The notes under the pieces: generated by a model
What the model was told of the DNA's origin: nothing
What the model saw: the letters and a program-made list of their open reading frames with translations, nothing else
The model's database searches: none
Source of the DNA: Thiomicrospira aerophila AL3
Lineage (GTDB): Bacteria > Pseudomonadota > Gammaproteobacteria > Thiomicrospirales > Thiomicrospiraceae
DNA: 64,000 nt
Assembly: GCF_000227665.2 (NCBI RefSeq)
Contig: NZ_CP007030.1
Coordinates: 2,046,001-2,110,000 of the forward strand
Reading direction: 5' to 3'
Program-made: the position numbers and the translations under genes
Part shown: piece after piece, positions 11,923 through 24,133 of the stretch
Layout of the letters: every line of letters starts with the position of its first letter
How positions within the stretch are numbered: position 1 is the stretch's first letter

Positions 11923-12426
11923 ATGGCTGAAATCACCTTAAAAGGCAATCCAATCCATACCTGTGGCGAATTGCCCGAAGTGGGCTGCGACGCAGCTGAT
12001 TTTTGTTTGGTAGCAAGCGATTTAAGCGACACCTGCATGGCAGCTGGCACCCCCTTGCTCCTTAATATCTTCCCAAGCATCGACACCGGCGTCTGTGCCG
12101 CTTCAGTGCGCCAGTTTAATGCTTTGGCAAGCCAAGTTGGCCAAGCTGAAGTTTGGTGTATTTCTGCCGACTTGCCTTTTGCACAGCAACGTTTTTGCGG
12201 CGCTGAAGGACTCGATAAGGTTAAAACGCTATCAAGCTTTCGCAATAGCCAATTTGGTGAAGCCTATGGTTTAACCATTACGGATGGTCCCTTAGCAGGC
12301 CTGCTCGCGCGGGCAGTCATAGTTATTGATGCTCAAGGCAGGGTTGCCTATACCGAGCTGGTACCAGAAATTGCTCAAGAGCCTAACTATGATGCGGCCC
12401 TTAACGCGCTAAAATCGCTCGTCTAA
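11923..12426 (+). CDS. tpx: Thiol peroxidase Tpx
   Basis: 167 aa atypical 2-Cys peroxiredoxin that reduces H2O2 and alkyl hydroperoxides with thioredoxin as donor. The family signature around the peroxidatic cysteine is [19 protein letters not shown] (residues about 46-64), with the resolving Cys in [11 protein letters not shown] (about 93). AGGAG lies 8 bases before the ATG. It follows the small ParA partner by 32 bases on the same strand and is closed by a strong terminator, so it may share a transcript with the ATPase pair. Its N-terminal third is richer in Cys than usual (four Cys before the peroxidatic one). Confidence 0.95.
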   Translation: MAEITLKGNPIHTCGELPEVGCDAADFCLVASDLSDTCMAAGTPLLLNIFPSIDTGVCAASVRQFNALASQVGQAEVWCISADLPFAQQRFCGAEGLDKVKTLSSFRNSQFGEAYGLTITDGPLAGLLARAVIVIDAQGRVAYTELVPEIAQEPNYDAALNALKSLV

Positions 12427-12446
12427 TTCAACTAGTTGCCCATCCC

Positions 12447-12486
12447 AACCCTGAATGGCTTAAATAGCATTCAGGGTTTTTTATTT
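12447..12486 (+). terminator. Rho-independent terminator after tpx
   Basis: Perfect 11-bp stem: AACCCTGAATG (12447-12457) pairs with CATTCAGGGTT (12468-12478), loop GCTTAAATAG, followed by TTTTTTATTTT. Confidence 0.95.
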
Positions 12487-12612
12487 TCTAAACAAAATAT
12501 TTTCCAAATAGAAAAAGTATTTTGTCAAAACAGCTATTTTTTCTTTTGGTGCCGGTCGTTAGAATGAATGCGTTACTAAGAAATATCAAATGATTGCTAA
12601 AGGAGTTTTACT

Positions 12613-13197
12613 ATGACCAAATTTAAATCACTGGCTATGGCCACTGCGCTCTTCGCCGTCAGTCCTTGGGCGCTTGCCAATCCAACCACTTACGACATCG
12701 ACATTCCAGGCATGCACGCTGCCATTAATTTCAAGGTCAATCACCTTGGTTTTAGCTGGTTAACAGGACGTTTTGATACATTTGAGGGTTATTTCATCCA
12801 CGATGAGACCAATCCAGCCAATGAAAAAGTTGAGGTGCGTATTGATACCCGCAGTGTTAACTCTAACCACGGTGAGCGTGATGAGCACCTGCGCAGTGAT
12901 GACTTTTTAAACGTTGAACGCTTTCCAGAAGCCAAATTTGTCAGCACCAGCGTAACCAATCAGCCGGATGGCACTAAACTAATTAAAGGCGATTTCACCC
13001 TAAATGGCGTAACAAAACCTATTGAAATTGTTGCCAAAAAAATAGGTGAAGGAACGGACCCCTGGGGTGGGCACCGTGCCGGCTTTGAAGGACGCGCAGA
13101 ATTCAAGATGGCCGATTTTAATTTTAAAATGGATTTAGGCCCAACCTCATCAACCGTCTATTTAGACCTGCATGTTGAAGGAATTAAGCGGGATTAA
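12613..13197 (+). CDS. YceI-family periplasmic lipid-binding protein
   Basis: 194 aa. A Sec signal peptide (MTKFKSLAMATALFAVSPWALA, cleavage near residue 22) precedes one YceI domain: IDIPGMHAAINFKVNHLGFSW at the start, FDTFEG, the SDDFLNVERFPEAKF segment and the GDFTLNGVTKPIE strand are typical. YceI proteins are lipocalin-like barrels that bind long isoprenoids such as polyprenyl chains. It ends against ubiA on the opposite strand, overlapping by 4 bases; ubiA makes the polyprenylated quinone precursor, a possibly meaningful neighbour. GGAG lies 8 bases before the ATG. Confidence 0.93.
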   Translation: MTKFKSLAMATALFAVSPWALANPTTYDIDIPGMHAAINFKVNHLGFSWLTGRFDTFEGYFIHDETNPANEKVEVRIDTRSVNSNHGERDEHLRSDDFLNVERFPEAKFVSTSVTNQPDGTKLIKGDFTLNGVTKPIEIVAKKIGEGTDPWGGHRAGFEGRAEFKMADFNFKMDLGPTSSTVYLDLHVEGIKRD

Positions 13198-14060
13198 TAA
13201 TAATCAATTATTAACCCGACTAGAATGACCAAGCCGACCCAGTGATTTTGCTTGAATGCTTTAAAGCAGGCCTGCGGATCACGATGTCGGCTTTGCCATA
13301 AATGCCACGCAAATAAGCCGGCAACGAAAAGTAAACTCAACCAAAATGCTACACCCAGCTGCAACCAGATTCCTAACCAAACCAGCAATAGCAGCATGAG
13401 ACTTTGCAACAAGCCAATCACCAACAAATCATAACGTCCAAATAAAATAGCGGTCGATTTAATCCCAACTTTTAAATCATCTTCACGATCAGTAATGGCA
13501 TAAAAGGTGTCATAAATTAATGTCCAGACCAAGGTAATCGCAAAGACTAACCAGGCCTGGTAAGGAACGGTCCCTAATACTGCAGCGTACCCCATCGGTA
13601 CCGCCCAAGCAAAGGCGGCACCCAAAAACATCTGCGGCCAGTAGGTAAAACGTTTGGTAAAGGGATACAAGGTGGCTAATACCAACGCCCCCAGCGACAG
13701 TAGGATAGTTAAAGTATTAAGTTGCAGTACCAGGCCAAATCCGACTAAACACAAGCCTGCAAAGAGTATCAATGCCGCCTTAGGTGTGATTAAACCCCTT
13801 GCCAGCGGTCGCTGAGCGGTACGCGCCACGGCACCATCCCAATGACGATCAGCATAATCATTGATAACACAACCGGCAGAACGCATTACAATGGCACCTA
13901 AAATAAAAACCAGTAATACTAGACCTGGGGGTAAACCCTCTGCTGCCAACCATAGTGCCCACAACGCTGGCCACAACACTAGATAAATCCCAACGGGCTT
14001 GTCTAGGCGCATTAATTGAATATAGGGCCCTATCTTGGTATGCAACAAACTAATACTCAA
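13194..14060 (-). CDS. ubiA: 4-hydroxybenzoate polyprenyltransferase UbiA
   Basis: 288 aa integral membrane prenyltransferase of ubiquinone synthesis, with about eight hydrophobic segments. The two Asp-rich motifs are seen: MRSAGCVINDYADRHWDGAVART (Asp box 1) and YDTFYAITDREDDLKVGIKSTA (Asp box 2), plus RPLARG. The N-terminus YIQLMRLDKPVGIYLVLWPALWALWLA is typical. Its start overlaps the end of the 82-aa gene upstream by 11 bases. No ubiC (chorismate lyase) is present next to it, unlike in Escherichia coli. Confidence 0.97.
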   Translation of the reverse strand: MSISLLHTKIGPYIQLMRLDKPVGIYLVLWPALWALWLAAEGLPPGLVLLVFILGAIVMRSAGCVINDYADRHWDGAVARTAQRPLARGLITPKAALILFAGLCLVGFGLVLQLNTLTILLSLGALVLATLYPFTKRFTYWPQMFLGAAFAWAVPMGYAAVLGTVPYQAWLVFAITLVWTLIYDTFYAITDREDDLKVGIKSTAILFGRYDLLVIGLLQSLMLLLLVWLGIWLQLGVAFWLSLLFVAGLFAWHLWQSRHRDPQACFKAFKQNHWVGLVILVGLIIDYY

Positions 14061-14298
14061 AAATATGCCCCCAGCCTTGTTCTCGCAACCAAACTAATCC
14101 CAGGGGATTGGCTTCCGCTTCAAACGTGACTTCATTGTAACGCTCACTATGATGCAGGGTAATTTTTGCCTTATCACGAACCCAAACCGACCGAACTGTC
14201 CAACCCATTAAGTGGCTTTGCCCACCATCAAACTCAATGCGCTCCCAACCTTGGCTCGGTAACCAATGGTTCAATTGGTCATAGTCTGCTTGTGTCAT
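14050..14298 (-). CDS. Small conserved-looking protein of unknown function
   Basis: 82 aa, no domain recognised. It is rich in aromatic residues (seven Trp) with no signal peptide or membrane segment, so it is a likely cytosolic small beta-rich protein. The start has GGAGG 5 bases upstream of the ATG. It lies between glmU and ubiA on the same strand, 26 bases after glmU, and overlaps ubiA by 11 bases, which suggests one transcript and translational coupling to ubiA. I cannot assign a function. Confidence 0.75.
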   Translation of the reverse strand: MTQADYDQLNHWLPSQGWERIEFDGGQSHLMGWTVRSVWVRDKAKITLHHSERYNEVTFEAEANPLGLVWLREQGWGHIFEY

Positions 14299-14324
14299 AG
14301 CACCTCCATTTTTGGGTTCTGCGA

Positions 14325-15698
14325 TTAGGATTTTGCTTTCTTAGTTGGTTTTTGCCAACCTTTGATTGTTACCTGCTTGCTACGACTTAGTGTTAGCTCC
14401 GACGCAACCACTGGTTTAGTAATCGTTGAACCCGCCCCAATGGTAGCATCATCACCGATGGTGACGGGGGCGACCAACTGAGTATCCGACCCTACAAATA
14501 CCCGGTCACCAATAAGGGTTTGGTGTTTATTTGCGCCATCATAGTTACAGGTAATGGTGCCGGCACCGATATTACATTCCTCACCCATTACCGTATCACC
14601 AATATAGCTCAAATGATTTACTTTTGAACCCCGTGCAATGCGGGCTTGCTTGGTTTCAACAAAATTGCCAATGCGAACCTCATCAGCCAACTCAGTTCCG
14701 GGTCTTAGACGTGCATAGGGACCGACACTGACATGCTTGCCAAGTGTCACACCATCTAGATGACTAAATGGATGAATAATTGTATCGTCACCTAGATTGA
14801 CATCTTTAAGAATACAATTTGCACCTATCCTAACGCGATGGCCTAAGTGCACGTTACCCTCAAAGACAACATTGGCATCAATCTCAACGTCTTGACCGAT
14901 ACGAACCTGACCACGAATATCAATACGTGATGGATCAATCAGCGTTGCGCCCTGTAACATCAACTCCTTCGCTAAGGAATATTGATACTGTCGTTCTAGG
15001 TTAGCTAATTGAATTTTATCGTTAACACCAAGCACTTCCATTTCCATCAGAGGTTGTGTCGTTTGAACCGCAAACCCATCTGCTACAGCTAAAGCAATAA
15101 TATCGGTCAAATAATACTCACCCTGCGCGTTATTGGATTGCAACTGAGTTAACCAATGCTTTATTTTAGCGCCATTCGCAGCCAAAATACCCGTATTCAC
15201 CTCGGTCACCTGTAATTGAGCGGGGGAAGCATCTTTTTGCTCGACAATCGCCGTTACCTGGTGATGCTGATCACGTAGTATGCGACCGTAGCCGGTAGGA
15301 TTGGTAAGATTCAAGGTTAATAAAGCGAGCGGATGCTGATGGTCAATCAAAGAAAGCAAATCCTTTAGCGTTGCGCTAGTAGTAAGCGGCACATCGCCAT
15401 AAAGCACTAAAAGCGTATCGTCGTCTTGGATATAGGGGATGACTTGTTGCACGGCATGACCCGTACCTAATTGCTCGGCTTGGAGAACAAAATCCACCCC
15501 TTGATCCGACATCACCTCTTCGACTAAATGAGACTGATGACCTACAACTGTAAGAATTTGATTGGCTGCAAGATTTTTTGCCCGTTCAATAACATGCTGT
15601 AATAAGGGTTTGCCCGCGAGAGGCTGTAAAACCTTCGGCAATGATGAACGCATACGTGTGCCTTTACCCGCAGCCAAAATAACAACTTTTAACGACAT
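14325..15698 (-). CDS. glmU: Bifunctional UDP-N-acetylglucosamine pyrophosphorylase / glucosamine-1-phosphate acetyltransferase GlmU
   Basis: 457 aa cytosolic enzyme making UDP-GlcNAc for peptidoglycan and LPS. The N-terminal uridylyltransferase begins VVILAAGKGTRMRSSLPKVLQPLAGKPLL. VLYGDVPLTT and EVNTGILAANG follow. The C-terminal left-handed beta-helix carries hexapeptide repeats (IRGQVRIGQDVEI...) and the acetyltransferase site NHLSYIGDTVMGEECNIGAGTITCNYDG. Length matches the family. Downstream of atpC, as is common in gammaproteobacteria, but a terminator and a large inverted repeat separate it from atpC, so it probably has its own control. GGAG lies about 9 bases upstream of the ATG. Confidence 0.98.
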   Translation of the reverse strand: MSLKVVILAAGKGTRMRSSLPKVLQPLAGKPLLQHVIERAKNLAANQILTVVGHQSHLVEEVMSDQGVDFVLQAEQLGTGHAVQQVIPYIQDDDTLLVLYGDVPLTTSATLKDLLSLIDHQHPLALLTLNLTNPTGYGRILRDQHHQVTAIVEQKDASPAQLQVTEVNTGILAANGAKIKHWLTQLQSNNAQGEYYLTDIIALAVADGFAVQTTQPLMEMEVLGVNDKIQLANLERQYQYSLAKELMLQGATLIDPSRIDIRGQVRIGQDVEIDANVVFEGNVHLGHRVRIGANCILKDVNLGDDTIIHPFSHLDGVTLGKHVSVGPYARLRPGTELADEVRIGNFVETKQARIARGSKVNHLSYIGDTVMGEECNIGAGTITCNYDGANKHQTLIGDRVFVGSDTQLVAPVTIGDDATIGAGSTITKPVVASELTLSRSKQVTIKGWQKPTKKAKS

Positions 15699-15713
15699 AA
15701 CCTATCTCCAAGA

Positions 15714-15763
15714 CTATTTATTAATCGCACTAGACTAAGGCATCAAATGCGATTAATAAATAG
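15714..15763. repeat. Perfect 16-bp inverted repeat directly upstream of glmU
   Basis: CTATTTATTAATCGCA (15714-15729) and TGCGATTAATAAATAG (15748-15763) are perfect reverse complements with an 18-base spacer. The inner arm ends 3-4 bases from the glmU Shine-Dalgarno sequence and 15 bases from its ATG. It has no following T run in either direction, so it is not an ordinary terminator. It could be an operator for a dimeric regulator or an mRNA leader structure. Confidence 0.85.
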
Positions 15764-15780
15764 ACCAAAAAAATTTATAT

Positions 15781-15808
15781 AAAAAAAGCGCCCTAAGGCG
15801 CTTTCTTA
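15781..15808 (-). terminator. Terminator after the atp operon
   Basis: On the minus strand, AAAGCGCC-TTAG-GGCGCTTTTTTT forms an 8-bp GC-rich stem followed by seven T residues. It lies 20 bases after the atpC stop and closes the ATP synthase transcript before glmU. A-rich flanks on the other side make it possibly bidirectional. Confidence 0.9.
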
Positions 15809-15827
15809 TCGTTTTTGCGAAACAGCT

Positions 15828-16262
15828 TTAGGCCATCCCAGTTTTTTGCAAACGCTCACGAAGTTTCGCAAGTGTTTGAATTTGAGCAACGGCTTCAGCT
15901 AGTTCAACCTGAGCACGCGCAATGTCAATATCAGATTTAGCGTTCTCCATTGCATCCTCAGCACGCTGTTTAGCTTCTAAAGCTTTCGCTTCATCTAAAT
16001 CACGAGATCGAATACAGGTATCAGCCAAAACTGTTACAACATGCGGTTGAACCTCAATTGTTCCACTGTTAATAAAGAAACAATCTTGTTCATCGCCACT
16101 TCGAACGATAACTTCGCCAGGCTTTAGCTGACTCAAAAACTGGGTATGGAAAGGCAGGATACCTACCTCTCCGTTGGCAGCCTGTGCGAAAAGCATGTCA
16201 GCTTTTCCAGAGAAAATCTCACCTTCCGCACTAACGATATCTACTTGCATAGAGACTGCCAT
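15828..16262 (-). CDS. atpC: ATP synthase F1 subunit epsilon
   Basis: 144 aa. N-terminal beta-sandwich (VDIVSAEGEIFSGKADMLFAQAANGEVGILPFHTQFLSQLKPGEV) and a C-terminal helical hairpin (EAKALEAKQRAEDAM to LAKLRERLQK), as in the regulatory central-stalk epsilon subunit. Six bases separate it from atpD. Last gene of the operon, closed by a terminator. Confidence 0.97.
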   Translation of the reverse strand: MAVSMQVDIVSAEGEIFSGKADMLFAQAANGEVGILPFHTQFLSQLKPGEVIVRSGDEQDCFFINSGTIEVQPHVVTVLADTCIRSRDLDEAKALEAKQRAEDAMENAKSDIDIARAQVELAEAVAQIQTLAKLRERLQKTGMA

Positions 16263-16268
16263 GACACA

Positions 16269-18549
<2,281 letters not shown>

Positions 18550-18561
18550 GGTCAAACCCCC

Positions 18562-20103
18562 TTAGTAAACGCCGGTTGCTTTGAATGACTCGATCGCTGC
18601 TTTAACACCAGCAATAATCTCATCGTTCCAGTCACCTTTAACGTTGATTTTAGCTACTAAGTCTGCACACTCAGAATTAATGTAGGAATGAAGAGCAGCT
18701 TCAAATGCACCGATCTTATCAACTTCTACATCATCTAAATAACCTTCGTTAGCGGCATAAAGAGAGGTTGCCATTTCAGCAATAGTTAATGGTGAATACT
18801 GTTTCTGCTTCATCAACTCAGTTACACGCTTACCACGCTCAAGCTGTGCTTTAGTCGCAGCATCAAGATCTGATGCAAACTGAGCAAAAGCGGCTAGTTC
18901 ACGATACTGTGCCAAGTCAAGACGAATACCACCACCCAACTTCTTGATTGCCTTAGTTTGAGCTGCACCACCTACGCGCGATACTGACAAACCAGCGTTG
19001 ATAGCAGGACGGATACCCTTAGCAAATAGACCTGTTTCCAAGAAGATCTGACCATCTGTAATCGAGATTACGTTGGTAGGTACGAATGCAGAAACGTCAC
19101 CCGCTTGTGTTTCGATAATAGGTAATGCAGTCAATGAACCGGTTTTACCTTTAACTTCACCATTGGTGAATTTTTCAACATAGTCTTCACTAACACGAGC
19201 TGCACGCTCAAGTAAACGAGAATGGAGATAGAAAACGTCACCTGGGAAAGCTTCACGACCTGGTGGACGACGTAATAACAATGAGATCTGACGGTAAGCT
19301 TGCGCTTGTTTAGTCAAATCATCATAGATAATCAACGCATCTTCACCACGGTCACGGAAGTATTCACCCATAGCACAACCAGCGTAAGCGGCTAAGAATA
19401 CCAATGATGCAGGATCAGACGCATTCGCTGCTACAACAACTGTGTTTTCCATAGCGCCATACTGTTCAAGCTTACGAACAATGTTGTTTACAGTAGAGGC
19501 TTTTTGGCCCATCGCTACGTATACACACTTGATGCCCGTGTCTTTTTGGCTGATTACCGCATCGATTGCGATAGCGGTTTTACCTGTCTGACGGTCACCG
19601 ATGATTAACTCACGCTGACCACGACCAACTGGGATCATAGAGTCAATTGACTTGATACCGGTCATCATAGGTTGATCAACGGATTTACGATCGATTACAC
19701 CAGGAGCGATACGCTCAATAGGTGAAGTTAGTTTTGTGTTAATTGGACCTTTGCCATCGATAGGACGACCTAAGCCGTCAACAACACGACCAAGCATTTC
19801 TGGACCAACTGGTACTTCAAGGATACGGCCTGTACAGGTTACCTTGTCACCTTCTGAGATGTGTTCATATTCACCCAGGATAACAACACCTACTGAGTCA
19901 CGCTCAAGGTTAAGTGCCATACCAAAGGTTTGTTCATCAAACTGAACCATCTCACCATACATTACATCTGACACGCCATGAATAAGCGCAATACCGTCAG
20001 CGATACTGACGACTGTGCCTTCACTGCCAGACTCTGCAGTCACTTTAAAACCAGCGATGCGGTCTTTAATTAAGTCACTGATTTCAGAGGGATTCAATTG
20101 CAT
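18562..20103 (-). CDS. atpA: ATP synthase F1 subunit alpha
   Basis: 513 aa nucleotide-binding regulatory subunit. It begins [19 protein letters not shown], has Walker [76 protein letters not shown] (the catalytic-interface block) and the usual C-terminal helices. Length is as in E. coli (513). The start at 20103 matches the family; five in-frame codons upstream lack support. Confidence 0.98.
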   Translation of the reverse strand: MQLNPSEISDLIKDRIAGFKVTAESGSEGTVVSIADGIALIHGVSDVMYGEMVQFDEQTFGMALNLERDSVGVVILGEYEHISEGDKVTCTGRILEVPVGPEMLGRVVDGLGRPIDGKGPINTKLTSPIERIAPGVIDRKSVDQPMMTGIKSIDSMIPVGRGQRELIIGDRQTGKTAIAIDAVISQKDTGIKCVYVAMGQKASTVNNIVRKLEQYGAMENTVVVAANASDPASLVFLAAYAGCAMGEYFRDRGEDALIIYDDLTKQAQAYRQISLLLRRPPGREAFPGDVFYLHSRLLERAARVSEDYVEKFTNGEVKGKTGSLTALPIIETQAGDVSAFVPTNVISITDGQIFLETGLFAKGIRPAINAGLSVSRVGGAAQTKAIKKLGGGIRLDLAQYRELAAFAQFASDLDAATKAQLERGKRVTELMKQKQYSPLTIAEMATSLYAANEGYLDDVEVDKIGAFEAALHSYINSECADLVAKINVKGDWNDEIIAGVKAAIESFKATGVY

Positions 20104-20118
20104 GTGTCTTCCTCTCAA

Positions 20119-20658
20119 TTAATGGGCGATTGCTGCGCCAAGTTTCTGGATCTGTGTAACTGCGGTGTTTTCAACCACCCAGTCACCCACTTTAATTCGT
20201 ACGCCGGCAATTAATGCACTGTCAGTGGAATATTCCACATCAACTTCAGCGCCAAATTTAGAATTTAGAGCAGCACTTAATTTGCTTTTTTGTTCGTCGG
20301 ATAATTCCATTGCAGAAGCAATAGACGCTTTGATACGTTTTTCTTCAGAAGCTTTTAATTCTTCAAAAAGCTTTGAAACAAATGAAAGTGTATTTAAGCG
20401 ACCCTGCTCAGCTAAGACATTAAGAAAGTTCTTAACTGCATCGGTAGCACTGGCTGCACCCAAAAGACCTAAAAACACATCAAGTTTTTGCTCTTTTGAA
20501 TGTGCAGGATTGGCCAAAAATTTGGCCATATCATCGTTTTTTGTAATAGCGGCTAAATCAGCTAACACATCAGACCAGCTTTGCAATGCATTCTGCTCTT
20601 TAGCATAACTAAACGCAGCTTCTGCATAGGGACGAGCGATGGTGATTAATTCTGCCAT
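20119..20658 (-). CDS. atpH: ATP synthase F1 subunit delta
   Basis: 179 aa peripheral-stalk subunit linking F1 to subunit b. It starts ITIARPYAEAAFSYAKEQNAL and ends with the conserved beta strand VEYSTDSALIAGVRIKVGDWVVENTAVTQIQKL. Length is normal for the OSCP/delta family. It lies 12 bases after atpF and 15 bases before atpA. Confidence 0.96.
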   Translation of the reverse strand: MAELITIARPYAEAAFSYAKEQNALQSWSDVLADLAAITKNDDMAKFLANPAHSKEQKLDVFLGLLGAASATDAVKNFLNVLAEQGRLNTLSFVSKLFEELKASEEKRIKASIASAMELSDEQKSKLSAALNSKFGAEVDVEYSTDSALIAGVRIKVGDWVVENTAVTQIQKLGAAIAH

Positions 20659-20670
20659 ATCAAATATCCC

Positions 20671-21141
20671 TTAGATCTGTTTTACTAGGGCGTCAAGCAT
20701 CTCGTTATGAGCTTTTGCATCGACTTCCTTGTGCAAGATTTTCTCTGCACCTGAAACTACTAAGGCTGCAACTTCTTTACGTAGTTGCTCTCTGGCACGA
20801 CTAATTTCTTGCTCAATATCGGCTTGGGCGGCCGCTTTAATGCGTTCAGCTTCTTCTGCTGCTTTAACCTTAGCGTCTTCGACGATTTCGGTACTGCGTT
20901 TTTCAGCTTGGCTCAACACATTTTGAGCTTGTAACTTAGCGTCTTTTAGCACTTCTTTAGCGCGCTTTTCAGCTAGTTCAAGCTCATGCTTGCCTTTTTC
21001 TGCCGCTGAAAGACCGTCAGCAATACGCTTTTGACGATCTTCTAGTAGCTTAGACATTGGCCCCCACAGCACCTTATTCACAAACCAAATCAATAACACG
21101 AAGGAAATGATTTGAATGATTACGGTTGCATTAATATTCAC
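20671..21141 (-). CDS. atpF: ATP synthase F0 subunit b
   Basis: 156 aa. One N-terminal membrane helix ([27 protein letters not shown]) followed by a long Ala/Glu/Lys/Arg-rich coiled coil, exactly the dimeric b stalk. Length equals that of E. coli AtpF (156). It lies between atpE and atpH in canonical order. Confidence 0.97.
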   Translation of the reverse strand: MNINATVIIQIISFVLLIWFVNKVLWGPMSKLLEDRQKRIADGLSAAEKGKHELELAEKRAKEVLKDAKLQAQNVLSQAEKRSTEIVEDAKVKAAEEAERIKAAAQADIEQEISRAREQLRKEVAALVVSGAEKILHKEVDAKAHNEMLDALVKQI

Positions 21142-21193
21142 AGTGGTTACCTCGTCATTCGTTGATAATAGTTACAATTAAGCTCGGAGCTAA

Positions 21194-21484
21194 TTAAGCA
21201 CCGATAGCTGCTTGCATTGCACCAACGAATGGGTTAGCGAACAAGAACCACATCGCGAAGGCTAGGATGATGAACGGGAAAGATTCCATCAAACCAGCGA
21301 AGATGAACATGTTAGTCATTAATGCTGGACGCATTTCTGGTTGACGTGCAATACCTTCTAGAGTTTTAGAACAGATTAGACCCCAACCGATTGCTGAACC
21401 CAGACCTGCTGCTGCCAAAATAACCCCAACACCAATTGCAGTGGCGGCGTAAATGTCGGCAATCATCATTGCTGTTACTTCCAT
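21194..21484 (-). CDS. atpE: ATP synthase F0 subunit c
   Basis: 96 aa two-helix proteolipid that forms the rotor ring. The hinge ARQPEMRP is present. Helix 2 carries the ion-binding carboxylate as Glu in AGLMESFPFI. The start MEVTAMMIADIYAATAIG at 21484 has AGGAG 7 bases upstream; a longer in-frame start at 21535 is rejected. Oddities: helix 1 has GWG at the place where sodium-type rings have GQG, while Ser follows the key Glu as in those rings, so ion choice (proton or sodium) cannot be read with certainty. Confidence 0.96.
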   Translation of the reverse strand: MEVTAMMIADIYAATAIGVGVILAAAGLGSAIGWGLICSKTLEGIARQPEMRPALMTNMFIFAGLMESFPFIILAFAMWFLFANPFVGAMQAAIGA

Positions 21485-21594
21485 TGACTTTCTCCTAAGT
21501 TTTTTACAGTTAAAGTTAAAAAAGCTTTTTACCAAAAGGTAGGTGCGCTTAAACCCTGAGGGGTCATAGACCCCGACTTCTTTACCTATCGCTC

Positions 21595-22776
<1,182 letters not shown>

Positions 22777-22784
<8 letters not shown>

Positions 22785-23058
22785 TGTTAACATCTTTGGT
22801 GGATTGTTTGTCCATTCTGTTAACCATGTGTTGCACTTTTCGTGCTCCACCGATCATCCCAAGCACCCCACAAATAAGCATAAAGATTGGCGTAGTGCTT
22901 AGCAGGTAATCAATAAAGTAGCCAACAATAAAACCAGAAATAATCATGGCGGTAAACATTTGGCCTGAGCCAATCATCAAAAAATTGAAACCTTGCTTCG
23001 GCTTGTCTTTGTTTACTTGTGCGCTATTCGATACCGCGTTTTGCTCTTGATCATTCAT
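22777..23058 (-). CDS. AtpZ/AtpI-like small membrane protein heading the atp operon
   Basis: 93 aa (98 if the upstream GTG at 23073 is used). A polar N-terminus is followed by two hydrophobic helices (GSGQMFTAMIISGFIVGYFID and IFMLICGVLGMIGGARKVQHM). The Gly-rich GFIVGYFIDYLL and GLGMIGGxR-type segments fit the AtpZ-like F0F1 accessory family, reported in some bacteria to act with AtpI. Here it would be the first gene of the operon, so both accessory proteins precede atpB. Start choice is not firm: the ATG at 23058 has only a weak ribosome site. Confidence 0.7.
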
Positions 23059-23123
23059 GCACTTTATTTTCACTGGTTATTGGCAAAGCCTGCACATATT
23101 AAACCTTTCAAGATTTAATTGCT

Positions 23124-23152
23124 AGTATTTCGTTATCTCAATAGCAACTCAA
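23124..23152 (-). promoter_or_regulatory. Candidate promoter of the atp operon
   Basis: Minus strand: TTGAGT (23152-23147), 17-base spacer, AATACT (23129-23124), 65 bases upstream of the first atp gene. Four to five matches per box. The 190-base gap between parB and the atp operon has no other clear feature. Confidence 0.45.
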
Positions 23153-23248
23153 TCTAAGCCTATTTTAGTCAACTTGCTAGATTCTGCGTTTTTAGTTAAT
23201 TAGGCCACTAGGTTTTGTGCCTTAAACTCAAACAATTAGTTTAAAAAT

Positions 23249-24121
23249 TTATTTTATTCGACCCAATAAATGCTGCAGCTCTTCAAGATCGCTATAGATG
23301 ATTTCCATTTTGCCGCGTCCGCTCGCATGATGCTTGATTTTAACCTTTGCACCTAACTGCTCGGCAAGCTGTTGTTCTAACGCGCTAATATTCGGATCAA
23401 TAGTTCGAACAGGCGAGTCTTGTACTGTAACTTCAACGCCGACCGTGTCACGCTGTTGAATAGCCTGTTCAATTTGACGCACCGACCAGCCTTCATCAAT
23501 AGCCTGCTGTGCTAATTGCACCTGATCAGACCCCTCCAAGGTTAGCAGGGCACGCACATGGCCCATACTTAACAGCCCATCTTGCAACCAGTCCTGCAAC
23601 AATTCTGGCAGCTTCAGCAAACGCAGTAAATTCGTTACGGCACTGCGTGAGCGCCCGACGGCCTCGGCCACTTCTTGATGCGTTAGTTCAAATTCGGTTA
23701 ATAATCGTGCCAGCGCTTGGGCTTCTTCTAGCGGATTTAAATCTTTCCGCTGAATATTTTCAATCAGCGCCATGGCCAGTGCTTGCTGATCTTCAAGTTC
23801 ACGAATCACTGCTGGAACCTGACTTAAGCCGGCTAACTGCGCAGCGCGCCAACGACGCTCTCCCGCAATCAGCTCATATTGCTGCTCGGCGACTAAACGC
23901 ACAATCACCGGCTGAACCAAACCTTGTGCTTTAATCGAATCGGCTAACTCCTCTAGCGCGTCTTGATCAAAATGTTGCCGAGGTTGATAACGCCCTACTT
24001 GTATTGAGGTCACATCCAGCATCGCCATATCCCAATCTTTTGATCGATTTAGGCTTGTGGGCTTAGTTGCCATCAATACATCGAGCCCCTTACCCAATCC
24101 TGAATGCCGTTTTGCCGCCAT
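23249..24121 (-). CDS. parB: Chromosome partition protein ParB (Noc/Spo0J family)
   Basis: 290 aa centromere-binding protein. It begins KRHSGLGKGLDVLMA, a typical ParB N-terminus. The CTP-binding ParB/sulfiredoxin domain shows VGRYQPRQHFDQDALEELADSIKAQGLVQPVIV, GERRWRAAQLAG and ALIENIQRKDLNPLEEA. A helix-turn-helix follows (HQEVAEAVGRSRSAVTNLLRLLKLP), then a C-terminal dimerisation domain. It loads at parS and slides as a clamp; ParA is encoded immediately upstream. ATG at 24121 with AGGA 9 bases upstream. Confidence 0.96.
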   Translation of the reverse strand: MAAKRHSGLGKGLDVLMATKPTSLNRSKDWDMAMLDVTSIQVGRYQPRQHFDQDALEELADSIKAQGLVQPVIVRLVAEQQYELIAGERRWRAAQLAGLSQVPAVIRELEDQQALAMALIENIQRKDLNPLEEAQALARLLTEFELTHQEVAEAVGRSRSAVTNLLRLLKLPELLQDWLQDGLLSMGHVRALLTLEGSDQVQLAQQAIDEGWSVRQIEQAIQQRDTVGVEVTVQDSPVRTIDPNISALEQQLAEQLGAKVKIKHHASGRGKMEIIYSDLEELQHLLGRIK

Positions 24122-24133
24122 CAACTTATTCCT

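Noticed and set aside
20165-20608. 147-aa open frame on the plus strand
   Set aside because: It is antisense to atpH, which is certain; the frame has no ribosome site and no recognisable domain.
23509-23934. 141-aa open frame on the plus strand
   Set aside because: Antisense to parB; no ribosome site, no domain.
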